DNA of 64,000 nt, from contig JAPZLL010000027.1 in the NCBI GenBank assembly GCA_036250225.1, positions 1-64,000 of the forward strand, read 5' to 3'. The DNA comes from Cercophora sp. LCS_1. Lineage: Eukaryota; Ascomycota; Sordariomycetes; Sordariales; Lasiosphaeriaceae. Below, in pieces: positions 11,407-21,406 of this stretch (the first letter of the stretch is position 1; each line of letters opens with the position of its first letter). The notes under the pieces are model-generated. The model saw nothing but the letters and a program-made list of their open reading frames with translations, did not search any database and was not told the origin of the DNA. Both the position numbers and the translations under genes were made by a program.

Positions 11407-12348
11407 ATGTCGTCCTTTCGTCGCTCTCGCTGGGGTGGAGAAAGTGCCGCCGGGAAGCTCACTGGGTTGAACATGGCAGTCACGGCCCCAATGACCCAAG
11501 AGCAGCTTGAGGCCTACGTCCTTCATGTAAGAATCAGCGAGATCTCCCAGCGTCTGAAGATGGATGACATAGTCCCAGCTGACCTCCGTCACAGGTCACC
11601 ATCACCGCCACCAGAGTATAACGCTGCTGGTCAACGCACCAACACCCGATATCGTCGTCATCGGGAACGTCTTCTGTCCGAACAGAATGATCTGGTCCAG
11701 CAAGCTGCACTGGTCTTTCCGAGGTACCGTGCGCCGACTAACTACAGATTCAGGCCGGTGACAAAAACTGACAAAGTTTACATCCCAGCCAAGGACTTTC
11801 CCGAGGTCAACTTTGTCACGCAACTCCTCGGGCCTCGGGGCCGCAGTCTCGTTGAGCTCAACAGGCTCTCCGGCGCCACCATTTTCATTCGCGGAAAGGG
11901 GTCGGTCAAGGAAGGGAGCCGAAGACGAACCTTTCACGCCGACGACCGTGAGCCCCTTCATTGTCTCATCGAAGCGGATTCCCAGGCAAAGATCGATAAG
12001 GCCAAGGTCTTGTTGAGGGAAGTCATTGAAAGGGCTGCCACAGTGCCCGATCATGAGAATGATCGGAAACGAGACCAGCTCCGTCAGCTCGCCATCAGCA
12101 ACGGTACTTTCCGTGACGACGAGGGGCGCCGAGAGAATGGCGACTTTGGCTGGGGTCCGAGGGGGGTTGAAATTGTTTGTCGTGTCTGCAGCGGTGTTGG
12201 CCATATTGCCCGCGACTGTCCAGACAGGAAGCCTGGAGGGGTTCTGGGCAAGGCACTGCCCCCATGGCGAAAGCAGAACATGGGATCAGAGGCGGAGAAC
12301 GCCCTTGACGTGACATACGCGCAGTTTTTGGCGGATATCAATGGATGA
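11407..12348 (+). CDS. Short branchpoint-binding protein (BBP/SF1) paralogue
   Basis: Intronless 313-residue frame resembling splicing factor 1/BBP, which recognises the intron branch-point sequence in early spliceosomes. Visible parts: RRSRWG at residues 5-10, matching the U2AF-ligand motif; a helical SF1 N-terminal region with the RSPSPPP phospho-site motif (about 63-69); a KH domain with GPRG at 142-145 and the following IRGKGSVKEG (161-170); the Qua2-like region (about 218-240) ending NGTFRDDE; and one CCHC zinc knuckle (CRVCSGVGHIARDC, 258-271). Canonical fungal BBP has two knuckles and a long Pro-rich tail, usually 550-620 residues. Here the first knuckle is replaced by an unrelated Gly-rich stretch and the tail is about 40 residues. 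It is probably a diverged second copy, not the main BBP. No stop or frameshift is seen. Confidence 0.85.
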   Translation: MSSFRRSRWGGESAAGKLTGLNMAVTAPMTQEQLEAYVLHVRISEISQRLKMDDIVPADLRHRSPSPPPEYNAAGQRTNTRYRRHRERLLSEQNDLVQQAALVFPRYRAPTNYRFRPVTKTDKVYIPAKDFPEVNFVTQLLGPRGRSLVELNRLSGATIFIRGKGSVKEGSRRRTFHADDREPLHCLIEADSQAKIDKAKVLLREVIERAATVPDHENDRKRDQLRQLAISNGTFRDDEGRRENGDFGWGPRGVEIVCRVCSGVGHIARDCPDRKPGGVLGKALPPWRKQNMGSEAENALDVTYAQFLADING

Positions 12349-12706
12349 GATGCACTAATGTACTAACGAATCAAGCAACAGTCATTTCCGGTGACCGGGT
12401 TCAAACCGTAGAGTAATGCACCCGACATCCCCGCAATCTGCGAGGAGTTCATCCAAGACATCCAGCATCCCACTGACTGGCTAAATTCACAGCAATACCG
12501 AGCACCCATCCGCGAGGTAACCATTAATTTCAGATTTGGGACTGATATAGAATGGGGAAGCGACTATTGAATGCCACAAGTACAACCTCGTCGCTTTGAA
12601 GCTTTCTTCTCCCAAGCCAAATGGTGTCAAGATCCAACAACTAGCCCACCAATCTTGAAATCGATCTTTTTCGCCCTCAATAATCGCCGGACACCCCTCT
12701 GTCAAG
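12349..12706. other. Spacer / promoter of the Zn2Cys6 regulator
   Basis: 358 bp between two same-strand genes, with no coding frame of note. It must hold the 3' end of the BBP paralogue and the promoter of the regulator at 12707. Confidence 0.5.
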
Positions 12707-14170
12707 ATGCAGTCCGAGAACAAGCACCTGTCCCGAAGCGCTTGCGATCGATGCCACCAGATGAAAGAACGATGCTCATACCCACATTCAAGCCTTGATA
12801 TCGCATGCTCTCGGTGTACAATACTTGGGAGACAGTGCACATCACTGAGGCAAAGGCGCAGTTTGGGACGACCACGGAAGTCCGGCTCAGCACCATCAGG
12901 GCCTCGAGCGCTAGAGGAATTCGTGTGGCATGGATCGGAGACTACTGCGTCGACAAAAAGTGCGGCCCCGTCTTCACTTTCCGTCTCCAGGCCATCAAAC
13001 CACCTGCTTTCCAATCGGTCTCCTCTAGAGATCCACCTCCTCCACGCCATGTTTGAGAGACGGAGCTTTATCTACCGATTTATCCTAGGTCCTTCATTCG
13101 CTGAATGCGAGTTAACACGACTTTTTGTTACCCTGACAGCCTTCCCAGAGGTTCTCCTCAGCCCATATTTGGCGTGTTCGGGGAGGTTCCTCTCGCTCCT
13201 AGACACCAGCACAGCACCGCCAAATCACAGCATCGAGACGGACTATACCAACAGTACCAAAGCAGTCAAGGAGTTGAGAAAGAGAGGTAGCAGCGATGGG
13301 CCGTATCAGGAAGGGGATTTGCAACTTACGGTGATTCTCGGTCTTGGTATCGTCACATTCGACCTCTTGGACTCGGGCCTCCACGCTCACCGTATCTGCC
13401 GCTACACCCTCGGGCTACTGGACAACCACCATGCGTTTTCTCCCGAGCTCGAGGATGGGCTACTTCCTCTGATATTCATGGACACTTGCAACTGTCTCGT
13501 TCGTCGGCAAATTCCGGTCTACCGCTCGCGGACACAGAAGCAAGGCCACGTCGACCGATACATTGGCCTTTGTGTCCCTCTGCTTTCCCATATGTACGAA
13601 CTTTGCTGCATCTCGAGCGAGCTCTCCGATGGTTTGGGAGCAATCGACGAGGCCATAGGAGAAGCCCTCTCGACCGTTCAGGAAGCTATCGCAACTTGGA
13701 ATCCGGTCATTGACGAAGAAGCCAACGTGGCGTTGACCTCGCAGGAATCTTGCATCGTTGTTGAACAAGCATCCATCTACAGAACCGTCTTACTCCTGGT
13801 CATACACCGTCTTCGACACCCCGTTGGCACTCAAGATGAGCTCGCGGCAGAGATGGCAGAGATCATCCTGCACACGGTTCAAGGACTCTATAAGAACGAT
13901 CAAAAGCGAGGAGTTGATAGATATACCGAAGCCGCATTCGAATACCGGATGACTCTCCCCTTTCTCGTCGCCGGCATCGAGCTACAAGATCCACTCCGCA
14001 GAACACAAGCAATGCAAATCCTCGAGCTAGTCTGCTGGAAAAAGATGTATTCAACGATTGCCAACTCCCTACGGGACTTTCTCCTTTTTGTTTGGGCGAC
14101 TCGCGACGCTGGATGGAACGGACACTGGTTCGACCTCGCGGCTCACGGCCCCTCGTTTGTACTCCTCTAG
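12707..14170 (+). CDS. Zn2Cys6 fungal transcription factor
   Basis: Single-exon, 487 residues. The N-terminal Zn2Cys6 cluster has all six cysteines (C13, C16, C23, C34, C37, C44; spacing x2-x6-x10-x2-x6), followed by the basic stretch LGRPRK. Residues from about 100 to the C-terminus resemble the fungal-specific regulatory region (PF11951-like), ending with the helical DFLLFVWATRDAGW. It should bind CGG-type half-sites in nuclear DNA. The gene converges on the tyrosinase gene with only 22 bp between stop codons, and a secreted intradiol dioxygenase follows, so it may be the local regulator of phenol oxidation (inference). No predicted introns, which is slightly unusual for the family. Confidence 0.85.
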   Translation: MQSENKHLSRSACDRCHQMKERCSYPHSSLDIACSRCTILGRQCTSLRQRRSLGRPRKSGSAPSGPRALEEFVWHGSETTASTKSAAPSSLSVSRPSNHLLSNRSPLEIHLLHAMFERRSFIYRFILGPSFAECELTRLFVTLTAFPEVLLSPYLACSGRFLSLLDTSTAPPNHSIETDYTNSTKAVKELRKRGSSDGPYQEGDLQLTVILGLGIVTFDLLDSGLHAHRICRYTLGLLDNHHAFSPELEDGLLPLIFMDTCNCLVRRQIPVYRSRTQKQGHVDRYIGLCVPLLSHMYELCCISSELSDGLGAIDEAIGEALSTVQEAIATWNPVIDEEANVALTSQESCIVVEQASIYRTVLLLVIHRLRHPVGTQDELAAEMAEIILHTVQGLYKNDQKRGVDRYTEAAFEYRMTLPFLVAGIELQDPLRRTQAMQILELVCWKKMYSTIANSLRDFLLFVWATRDAGWNGHWFDLAAHGPSFVLL

Positions 14171-14192
14171 ACAATCCCAATACACTCCATTC

Positions 14193-15368
14193 CTACGGCT
14201 CAACATATTCGTAACAAAGAAAATTACCCTGGATATCCAAGACATCTGCAATCGTCTTGTTGGGACCGTTTCCGTACATATTTAGGACATGGCCCAGGGT
14301 GGTCACTCTGCCCGGATCCCCATCCGCGCCTGTCGGTTTTCTGCGAGAAGTCAGTGACAGGGACCCGAACGAGGACGTCAGACTTACGGAATGTTTGCCG
14401 GCCTCGGAGGAAACCCCGGCGAGAAATCCGGCCCGATATTCGTCCCCGCAACCCTCGAAACCCTCGGAACCCTGTCCTTAGCCTGCCAATCCCAAAAGAT
14501 CTTGTCAAGCCAGGTATGATGCAGGTAAAAGAGGGGATCACCGGGGCTGGATACACCGTTTTGCATCTTTGTCAACGTCAGCATCGCCACATCAACGAAA
14601 GCATGTGGTCTCTCACCTGCCCACCAATACCTGCATGACCACCGGTATGCGGCTGTCCCTCGATACAAGGCCACGCGGACTCGAAATCTCGCATGGCGAG
14701 ACATGTATCGACCTGGGCCTTTGATGAGCCTGCGCTGATGGGATCGCTAATACGTCGGTTGATGCAGTGGTTGGTTATCTCGTATCCCGGCCCCAGGGAG
14801 TTGGTGTAGTTGGCAAAGGGCCCGTTGGTGATACAGCCGGTTGTTCTGGAACCGTCGCCGCCGAAACCGTAGGTTGCGTCGAGGAGGATTGAGCCGCTGA
14901 AGCGCCCCGCGTCGAGCTGTTCTTGCCAGTATCTGGTGTGCAAGGTCAGTTTACGGCTGGAACTGGGCTTGTGGGGATAACTGACGGTTGGTAGCCGGTG
15001 TAGCCGCATTCCGCGCGGAGGGCACTCTCGTGGGCGTGGATCATGAGTCTGTGGAAGGGGAGGAAGGAACCCTGACGGCACGTCAGTTACGATCACTCTG
15101 GATGACCAGAGGAGGCACGCACCACAAAATGGGTCGAGTATGCCTGCAGCTGATGAATTGCCTGGAGCTCATCGAATCTGGTCTTTGCGCCACGAAGGCC
15201 GAGTGTCGCGGGCTTTTGCATCAGACACAGCTCGGCGTTGATGTAAGCCAGCTTGTCTGCGTTGCTGAGGGTGTGCCATGCCCTTCGTTTACCTGGATTT
15301 GTGCATGGCTCGCTGATGGCTGAGCAGACGAGGGAGAGGAGGACGATGAAGCGTTGGAGCCAGGCCAT
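14193..15368 (-). CDS. Secreted short tyrosinase (type-3 copper oxidase)
   Basis: Five exons: 15123-15368, 14986-15071, 14617-14932, 14388-14566 and 14193-14340; introns 51, 53, 50 and 47 nt; 324 residues. It oxidises monophenols and o-diphenols to o-quinones. A hydrophobic leader (FIVLLSLVCSAIS) ends near residue 19, so secretion is expected. CuA ligands are H72, H80 and H89 (IHQ, THF, FLPFHR). CuB ligands are H206, H210 and H233 (PHTGGH; DPLFYLHHTWLDK, with the neighbouring H232). The C-terminus ends CYEYVEP, the usual end of the catalytic core, and the latency domain of larger fungal tyrosinases is absent. The exon 3 to 4 acceptor is AAAG, but the join restores the family pattern (GIGGQMQN). 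The gene is divergent from the intradiol dioxygenase gene and convergent with a Zn2Cys6 gene. Confidence 0.93.
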
Positions 15369-16265
15369 GATCGGTGTCGAGATGCCTTCGCCTGGGTGTT
15401 TTGGTCAACAACATTTCTCAATAACCACCAAACACAACACCAAATTTATATCAATGGCACTTTCTTGTGCTGTCTCGAAACATGGCGGTCATTCTGTGTC
15501 GCCCATCAACCCGTCCAGAAAGGGGTGCCTCCGCTAACGGGTAAACACGACAGCAACCAACCAACCACACCCTTCACAGTACCCGGTCCAGTCCTCTCTC
15601 GTCAAAGTCCCCGGTTGAGCGCCTCCCAAAAATGGGACCGGTCAATTTTGACAGAATCGGGAAATCCGGAACTTCGCCGGCCCCGCTGTTTGCCGCGCTT
15701 GCTTGCCGATGCTGTGCACACAACGACAGACACGCCACGCCACACCTTGGACAAAAAGTTGTGTCTTATGGACAGCAGTGCATTGGATCGAGAGCCTGGA
15801 TATATCAGGTTGGTTTAGGCTTGATTAAACGCCGGAATCGCGTCGACACCACGGGAGATCTTGGCGGATTGATGGGCTCGGGCTGTTCCACCAAGCGTTG
15901 CGAGGCGTCGATATAAGGACCGGCGAGTTTCAACCAGATCCAGCATGAGTTTGCCATCCGTCATAAGAAGCATGAGAGTGGCTGCTGCATGTTGGAAATG
16001 AACCTTGCGCAACAGAATGACGCGGTCGGCTTTTACCTTGTTTCAGTGACAATGACGGACGGGCACACTTTATTGGGTTTGATGTGGGACAACAAAAGCT
16101 GCTTCAAAATCCATATTGGTGTTCAAACGTGTCAACGGTGTCCGTGCCAACCGGACCTAGATGAAAGGAGGTCTCGTTGTGCTGCGCATTTAGTTTCCTC
16201 GGCCCCGACCCGACCGGACAGAGATCTCAACATCGGAGAGCGCTCTCTTTCAACGGCGAGTCAAG
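15369..16265. promoter_or_regulatory. Shared divergent promoter region, tyrosinase / intradiol dioxygenase
   Basis: An 897-bp region between two divergently transcribed genes for secreted phenol-active enzymes. A TATA-like block in the near-palindrome CTGGATATATCAG lies at about 15797-15809 and could serve either strand. No gene is supported inside. Shared regulation by a neighbouring Zn2Cys6 protein is inference. Confidence 0.5.
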
Positions 16266-17455
16266 ATGCTTTTCTCAACTTTGCGTTCACTGACAATCAC
16301 CCTCTTCTTCGCCACTGGTACTCTGGCGCATCCCGGTGAGACTGTTGACGCCACAGAGGAGTTGGCAGCAGCAAGAGTCCGCCATACCCTCGCCGACCTT
16401 CAATATGAAGAGCTCAGCAAGTGCAACGACGATGCCGAATCGCGGTCCCGCGCCGAACAAGCCATGAAACGCCGCATGGCAACATTCACAAGACTCCGCA
16501 AAGAAAGAGGCATCACCTCGGACACCCATCCCTACATCCACCGTCGAGACAATGGCGCCTTTGCCAAATGGGCGGCCACCTCTCATGACAAGACCGGCAC
16601 CCTCAAATTCACGACCGACACGCCTCATTCCGAAATCTTTGGAGCCAACAGCACATGCATCCTTACCCCGGACAACATCATCGGCCCATATTTCGTCCAC
16701 GGCGAGCAGATCCGAAGCAGCATCGCCGAAGGCCACCGCGGCGTTCCCCTCCACCTCGAGATCTCGTTTATCAACATCAACACCTGCAAGGCGACGCCAA
16801 ACCTGCTCATCGACATCTGGCAATGCAACGCAACGGGTGTCTACAGCGGTGTATCCGCAGCCGGCCAGGCTGGTCTCAAAACCACCTTTCTCCGGGGCGT
16901 GTATGTCCCCCCCTCCATCCCCCTTTCCACGCCCTAGGTAAGGTGCCTACCATACTAACACTTTTCGCACCTAGCCAACAAACCGACAAAGAAGGCGTCG
17001 TCGAATTCGACACCATCTTCCCAGGCCACTACCAAGGCCGCGCAAGCCACATCCACGTGTCCGTCCACAGCGGCGCGACCGTCTTACCGAATAATACATA
17101 CACGGGCGGGACAATCCACCACATCTCGCAGCTATTCTTTGACCAAGCCCTCATCAACGCCGTCGAACAGACAGCGCCGTACAGCACCAACCGCGTCGCG
17201 AAGACGAGCAACGCGGCGGATATGTACACGGGGTATTCGGCCACGTCGGCGTATGACCCGTTTCCGGAATATGTGCTGCTGGATGCGAATGATATCACCA
17301 AGGGGATCTTCATGTGGCTCGAGGTCGGGTTCAATGCCAATGTGAATTATGAGGCGTACAAGACCATTGCCGCGTACTTGGGACCGAATGGGGGGACAAA
17401 TAATCCGGCGTATGATTTTAGAAAGGCGATTAGTCCGCCGCCTACGCATGGGTAG
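16266..17455 (+). CDS. Secreted intradiol ring-cleavage dioxygenase
   Basis: Two exons, 16266-16900 and 16975-17455, with a 74-nt intron (GTATGT donor, TAG acceptor). The join restores FLRGVQQTDKEG; 371 residues. A signal peptide is evident (residues 1-21, ending TLAHP). The catalytic core follows a helical N-terminal extension of about 110 residues. Fe(III) ligands by family comparison are Y193 (TGVYSG), Y231, H237 and H239 (PGHYQGRASHIHV). These extracellular fungal members cleave catechols and related lignin- or tannin-derived phenols between the two hydroxyls, giving muconate-type products. The gene is divergent from the tyrosinase gene, whose catechol products would be substrates (inference). 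Confidence 0.92.
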
Positions 17456-19062
17456 TTTGCCACTGGTCTCTGATGAGGGGAGGGGATGGGAGGGATGTGG
17501 TCAGAGGGATGAACTGTAAATGTAAATAACCCCCTTTTCCATCTCTCGTCTGTCAACGGGGATGAGGCTAGCGATACACGTGTTTATTGGCGTTTGCGGG
17601 CCTTATCTACCCTTGAAGTTTTCAATCTTGGACGGAGTGTAGATCTCACATACCCAGGTACCTAAACTTGTGATAGGACATCATCGCAACCTGGTTCCAC
17701 GTCATGACCACCATCGTGATTCCACATCGAATCCACATCAATATATCAAACCACTGCCAACGCACCCCAAGTCCACTCTGCAATATGCTACGTAGCATCG
17801 CGCACCAAGACCCGGGAACACATCGACTTTACCACGCCGGGTCAGAGAACGAACAATCCCGCAGTCCCGGATCTCTGCCAAGCCATTCAACCGGCAACCC
17901 CCCACCCGGGACTTATGAGAGAAAGCGATGGTGTGCTCTCAGTTAATCTGTGACGTTGATAATTCTCCTTGTGTGTGTTCTCACTGAAGAAACTGGGCTT
18001 GCTACCCGAGCCCGAATTCTACCAGATTTGATACATAATTTCATTGAATACGACGTCTCGCCAGGAACAAGGAACCAAATTGGAATCATTGGGTCGCTTC
18101 GAATGGCCTTATTGGTTGTCTTGGAACCCAAGATCTCCTTGAACAGCAACACTCGACAATTAGCGACAGGAGCAGAGCAGGATGGATCATCAACCTTATC
18201 AACTCCCGGGCCATCCCTCCGCTTACCGAGCCCGCTGTCGTCAGCTCCCCACGCATCTTGGCGTCGCGCCGAGAGAAGGAAACAAACTCGATGTAAATGT
18301 GGTGCGGAAACGATGACGACAGACTCTCCCCCATCCTATTTTAGTTCCCTCTTATAACCCCCGTGCCGCCTCTCTCTTCCGCCGCTGCCTATCTTACCGA
18401 CGGTGTGCCCAATTCACGCGTTTCGTAAATCACCCCCTCTCCACTCCGCAACACTCACTCTCTCCGGGGGACTGCAGAGTCCGATCGGTCCCGACACCAA
18501 TCCACGAGCCAAAGATGAAATGCGCCCGAATAATCATCGATATTAAACCGCACACCTGTAGACACACCCACTCGGCAACGGCACCCCGCGGGACAAATTG
18601 AACACAGCCATGGAGATTAATATAAATCGTCCTTACCCCTGAGCTTAGCTTACATTGGCATTGCCAGCCGAGCTGCGGTGCGATAAACCGCATTTCAGCC
18701 GGGACCAAAAGGGGCCCAAAGAAAAGATTCCATGCCCTTGCGTTTATCCCGCCGGAGAACCCCCAACTTTACGTCCATCCTCCATACCAAAGAAAGCCAA
18801 AACATGCCCAATCCCGCATCTGCCCAAATTGAATTGATCCCAAATCCCGATACCCCGGAGAGGGTTGTACGCCACCCCCCTTCTCCGACTCACATACCCG
18901 CCCATCCGTTCCCTTTTCTAGTATATAGAAAGCATGTAGTTTCCCGCGCTTTTTTTTTCTTGAAAGAAAGAAAGAAAAACGGTCCTGTTCACAGCACTCC
19001 AGCTCCCTCCCTCCCGTCACCGCCACCACACACAGTCTTCCGTAAAAAAAAAAAAAAGAAAG
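17456..19062. other. 1.6-kb spacer, promoter of the secreted SOD
   Basis: No gene supported. A TATA-like TATATAG lies at 18921-18927, about 135 bp before the SOD start. The last 60 bases before the ATG carry CT-rich stretches and an A13 run. The middle (17700-18600) shows only short uncorrelated frames. Confidence 0.45.
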
Positions 19063-19816
19063 ATGAAGCTCCTCACCCTCCTCGCAGCGGCAGGCCTCGC
19101 AACCGCCCAAACGAGCGGCAACGGCACGGTGACGGGTAAAATGGGCGACGCCCGGCAGGTCAAGAACAACCCCATTGGCGAAGTCTGGAAGGCCGTGTTC
19201 GACGGGAGCCAGGGCGTCAAGGGGACCGTGACGGCGGTCGGCGTCAAGATCGGCGTCAATTATACCGTTGATGTGACGGGATTGCCGGAGGGCAAGGGGC
19301 CTTTTAGTGAGTTTTTTCTTCTTTTCTCTTTTTTAAACCCCCCCTTTTCGTTCTTTACAATTGTCGCTCTACCAGAGTTTGATGAACCAGACACGGGATA
19401 ACTCGAAGCCAAAAAAAAAAAAAAAATGGTGAAATCTTGCTGATGCGTACCAGGCTTCCACGTCCACCTCAAGGCCATCCCGCCCAACGGCACCTGCGCT
19501 GACACGGGCACCCATCTCGACTCGTTTGTGCGCGGCACCGAGCCGCCGTGTGATTCGAAGGCGCCGCAGACTTGCGAGGTTGGTGATTTGTCTGGAAAGT
19601 ACGGCAAGGTGGATGCACCGGCTGCTAAGAAGGAGTCAGTATTCCCAGAAAATGGTTGGGACGATATTGTTAACAGGAGAAAACAGATTCAACGATGCGT
19701 ATTCCGCTCTGGACAAGATCATGCTGGGATACATTGGCGAGCGTTCCATTGTCTTCCACGACGCCAGCTCGGCCCGCATCGCGTGCGCAAACATTGCCAA
19801 GGTTGCTGCGCCATGA
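19063..19816 (+). CDS. Secreted Cu-only-type superoxide dismutase
   Basis: Exons 19063-19306, 19454-19634 and 19687-19816; introns of 147 and 52 nt; 184 residues. The signal peptide is MKLLTLLAAAGLATAQ. It converts superoxide to O2 and H2O2 outside the cell. Copper ligands by family comparison are H84 and H86 (FHVH), H102 (THLDSF) and H166 (VFHDASS). The loop that in Cu/Zn SOD1 carries the zinc ligands has no further histidine between H102 and the conserved CEVGDLSGKYG (122-132), so it matches the Cu-only class of fungal extracellular SODs such as Candida Sod5. Unlike many of those it has no GPI tail, so it should be freely secreted. The first intron is AT-rich with an A15 run. It converges with the MBL-fold gene. 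Confidence 0.9.
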
Positions 19817-19975
19817 TGGACAAGAGGGGAGTGATGGTGGAGCACTATTCTTTTCTTCTTTGAACGTAATGGCCCAGTACATATATCCTGTAAATAAGCG
19901 CATCGCTTATACCAATGCTGATTTCTTGACTCTGAGTTGGTGAATCATCGAATGACGGCACCTATCTGTGACAGG

Positions 19976-20785
19976 CTAGGCGATCTTGGTCGTGGATCCA
20001 GGCGTCAACCAAATGACCTTGTCGCTGACTCCCTCCTTTTCCAACTCGGCCGCCAACTGCTCCTTGCCCTCTGTGAAATGTGCCCAGGATTCGTAGTGCA
20101 TTGGGACAAAGACGTCGGCCTCGATGTCCCGGAAGAGCTTCGCCGCATCCGCCCCGCCGACTGTGATCTGGAGCGGCTCGCCTGCGTCGGGCAGCTCAAC
20201 CATAACCTTGCCATTGTTGATGATGGCTACCGAGATGTGCCACGTCTCCTTCATCTTCGCCAACTCGGGAATGTATACCGTGTCTCCCGAAAAGTAGATG
20301 GCGTTGGGTTTCCCATCAGTCTTCCCAAACTCCTCGGTCGTAACAATGAACCCCGTCACCTCCCCGCCGGGCAGGTGGACACACGGTGTTCCCGTGATAT
20401 CAAAGTTGCGACCGCCGAGCTTGAGGGTCACCGTCTCCCACGGCTGCAAAGCGCGCACTCCGGGTCTGGGAGCGAGCCTCTTGGCGCCATCAGGCGTTGT
20501 CAGGACATGGCGGCCCTCGAGCGTTTGACGTCCAGGCTCATCGAGGTTGTCGGGGTGGTCTTCGTGCGAAAGAAGGACTGCATCGATCGGTGGGAGGTCC
20601 GCAAGGCCAAGGGCCGCAGACTTGAGCGTCTCGAGCGTCACAATGCCCAGATCCCACGTCGTTCCAACCGGAGAGAAAACCGGATCCGTGAGGAAGTTGA
20701 CATCGCCGATATGCAGGATCGCAGTGGCAGTGCCGATATAGGTGATGCTCAGAGGAGAGCCGAAACCGGGAGGGGTAGGAGACAT
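19976..20785 (-). CDS. Metallo-beta-lactamase-fold hydrolase
   Basis: Single exon, 269 residues, ATG at 20785. The fold is recognisable from the start (SITYIGTATAILHIGDVNFL) through LLSHEDHPDNLDE (residues 71-83), FSGDTVYIPE and the late PMHYESW. In the HxHxDH zinc motif the first histidine position is Leu72, while H74, D76 and H77 remain, a pattern I associate with fungal UlaG-like members. No signal peptide is seen, so it is probably cytosolic. Substrate unknown; lactone or phosphoester hydrolysis is possible. It sits tail-to-tail with the secreted SOD gene (about 160 bp apart) and next to a second Zn2Cys6 gene. Confidence 0.85.
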   Translation of the reverse strand: MSPTPPGFGSPLSITYIGTATAILHIGDVNFLTDPVFSPVGTTWDLGIVTLETLKSAALGLADLPPIDAVLLSHEDHPDNLDEPGRQTLEGRHVLTTPDGAKRLAPRPGVRALQPWETVTLKLGGRNFDITGTPCVHLPGGEVTGFIVTTEEFGKTDGKPNAIYFSGDTVYIPELAKMKETWHISVAIINNGKVMVELPDAGEPLQITVGGADAAKLFRDIEADVFVPMHYESWAHFTEGKEQLAAELEKEGVSDKVIWLTPGSTTKIA

Positions 20786-21406
20786 GATTCTTGAGAATAA
20801 AGATCTTGGAATAGATGGGTAAACTTAGGTGATTGTCTTGTCACCGACAGCTGCAGTCAGCTTAGAATGCAGATCATCTCAGCGGCGAGCACGCCTGTAC
20901 TTGTAGGGCACAGGAGATGCCCTGGCAGTCGTCAATCTTCCGTCGTGCGGGGTTCCTCGCGCGCTGACAATCCACCATCCGATCTCGTGTCTACCAAACT
21001 TGGGGTCTGGTCGGGGTCGGGCGACCAAGTGTTGCAGCAGCGATGTACGGAGTGCTGCACGTTGCAATTCTTGGCGGAATATGGCACCCGTTTCGGTTAG
21101 CGCAGGTCCACGGCAGCTCCAGTGATGAATGGTGACCGCAGCGGCCCCAGACGCAGGTCGGTTGACGTCAAGTAGATATCCCTCGCCGCGGACCGTTTCT
21201 GCATCGGTTCCGTTCTGCTCTCAGGCCGTGAACCCGCCAAGACGTCCGTGAACGCCCCGCAACTGACTTATTTGATTTCGGGGACACTGTGTGGTCCACT
21301 CTGCGAATAGCAGCCGAGCGTTGGAACCTACAAAAGCTGTTGAGCGACTTGCTCAAAGTTGAGTTGATCAAGAGTGAAAAAAGGATAGCAGGACACAGCG
21401 GGAAAG
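20786..21406. promoter_or_regulatory. Divergent promoter region, MBL hydrolase / Zn2Cys6 regulator
   Basis: 621 bp between divergent start codons at 20785 and 21407, with no coding frame supported. The geometry suits regulation of the MBL gene by the adjacent regulator, but no specific site can be named. Confidence 0.4.

Noticed and set aside
11602..12204. 200-codon minus-strand frame
   Set aside because: Antisense to the KH region of the BBP paralogue, whose domain content is clear.
12390..12425. GGGTTCAAACC-like B box after the BBP paralogue
   Set aside because: No matching A box or cloverleaf could be folded.
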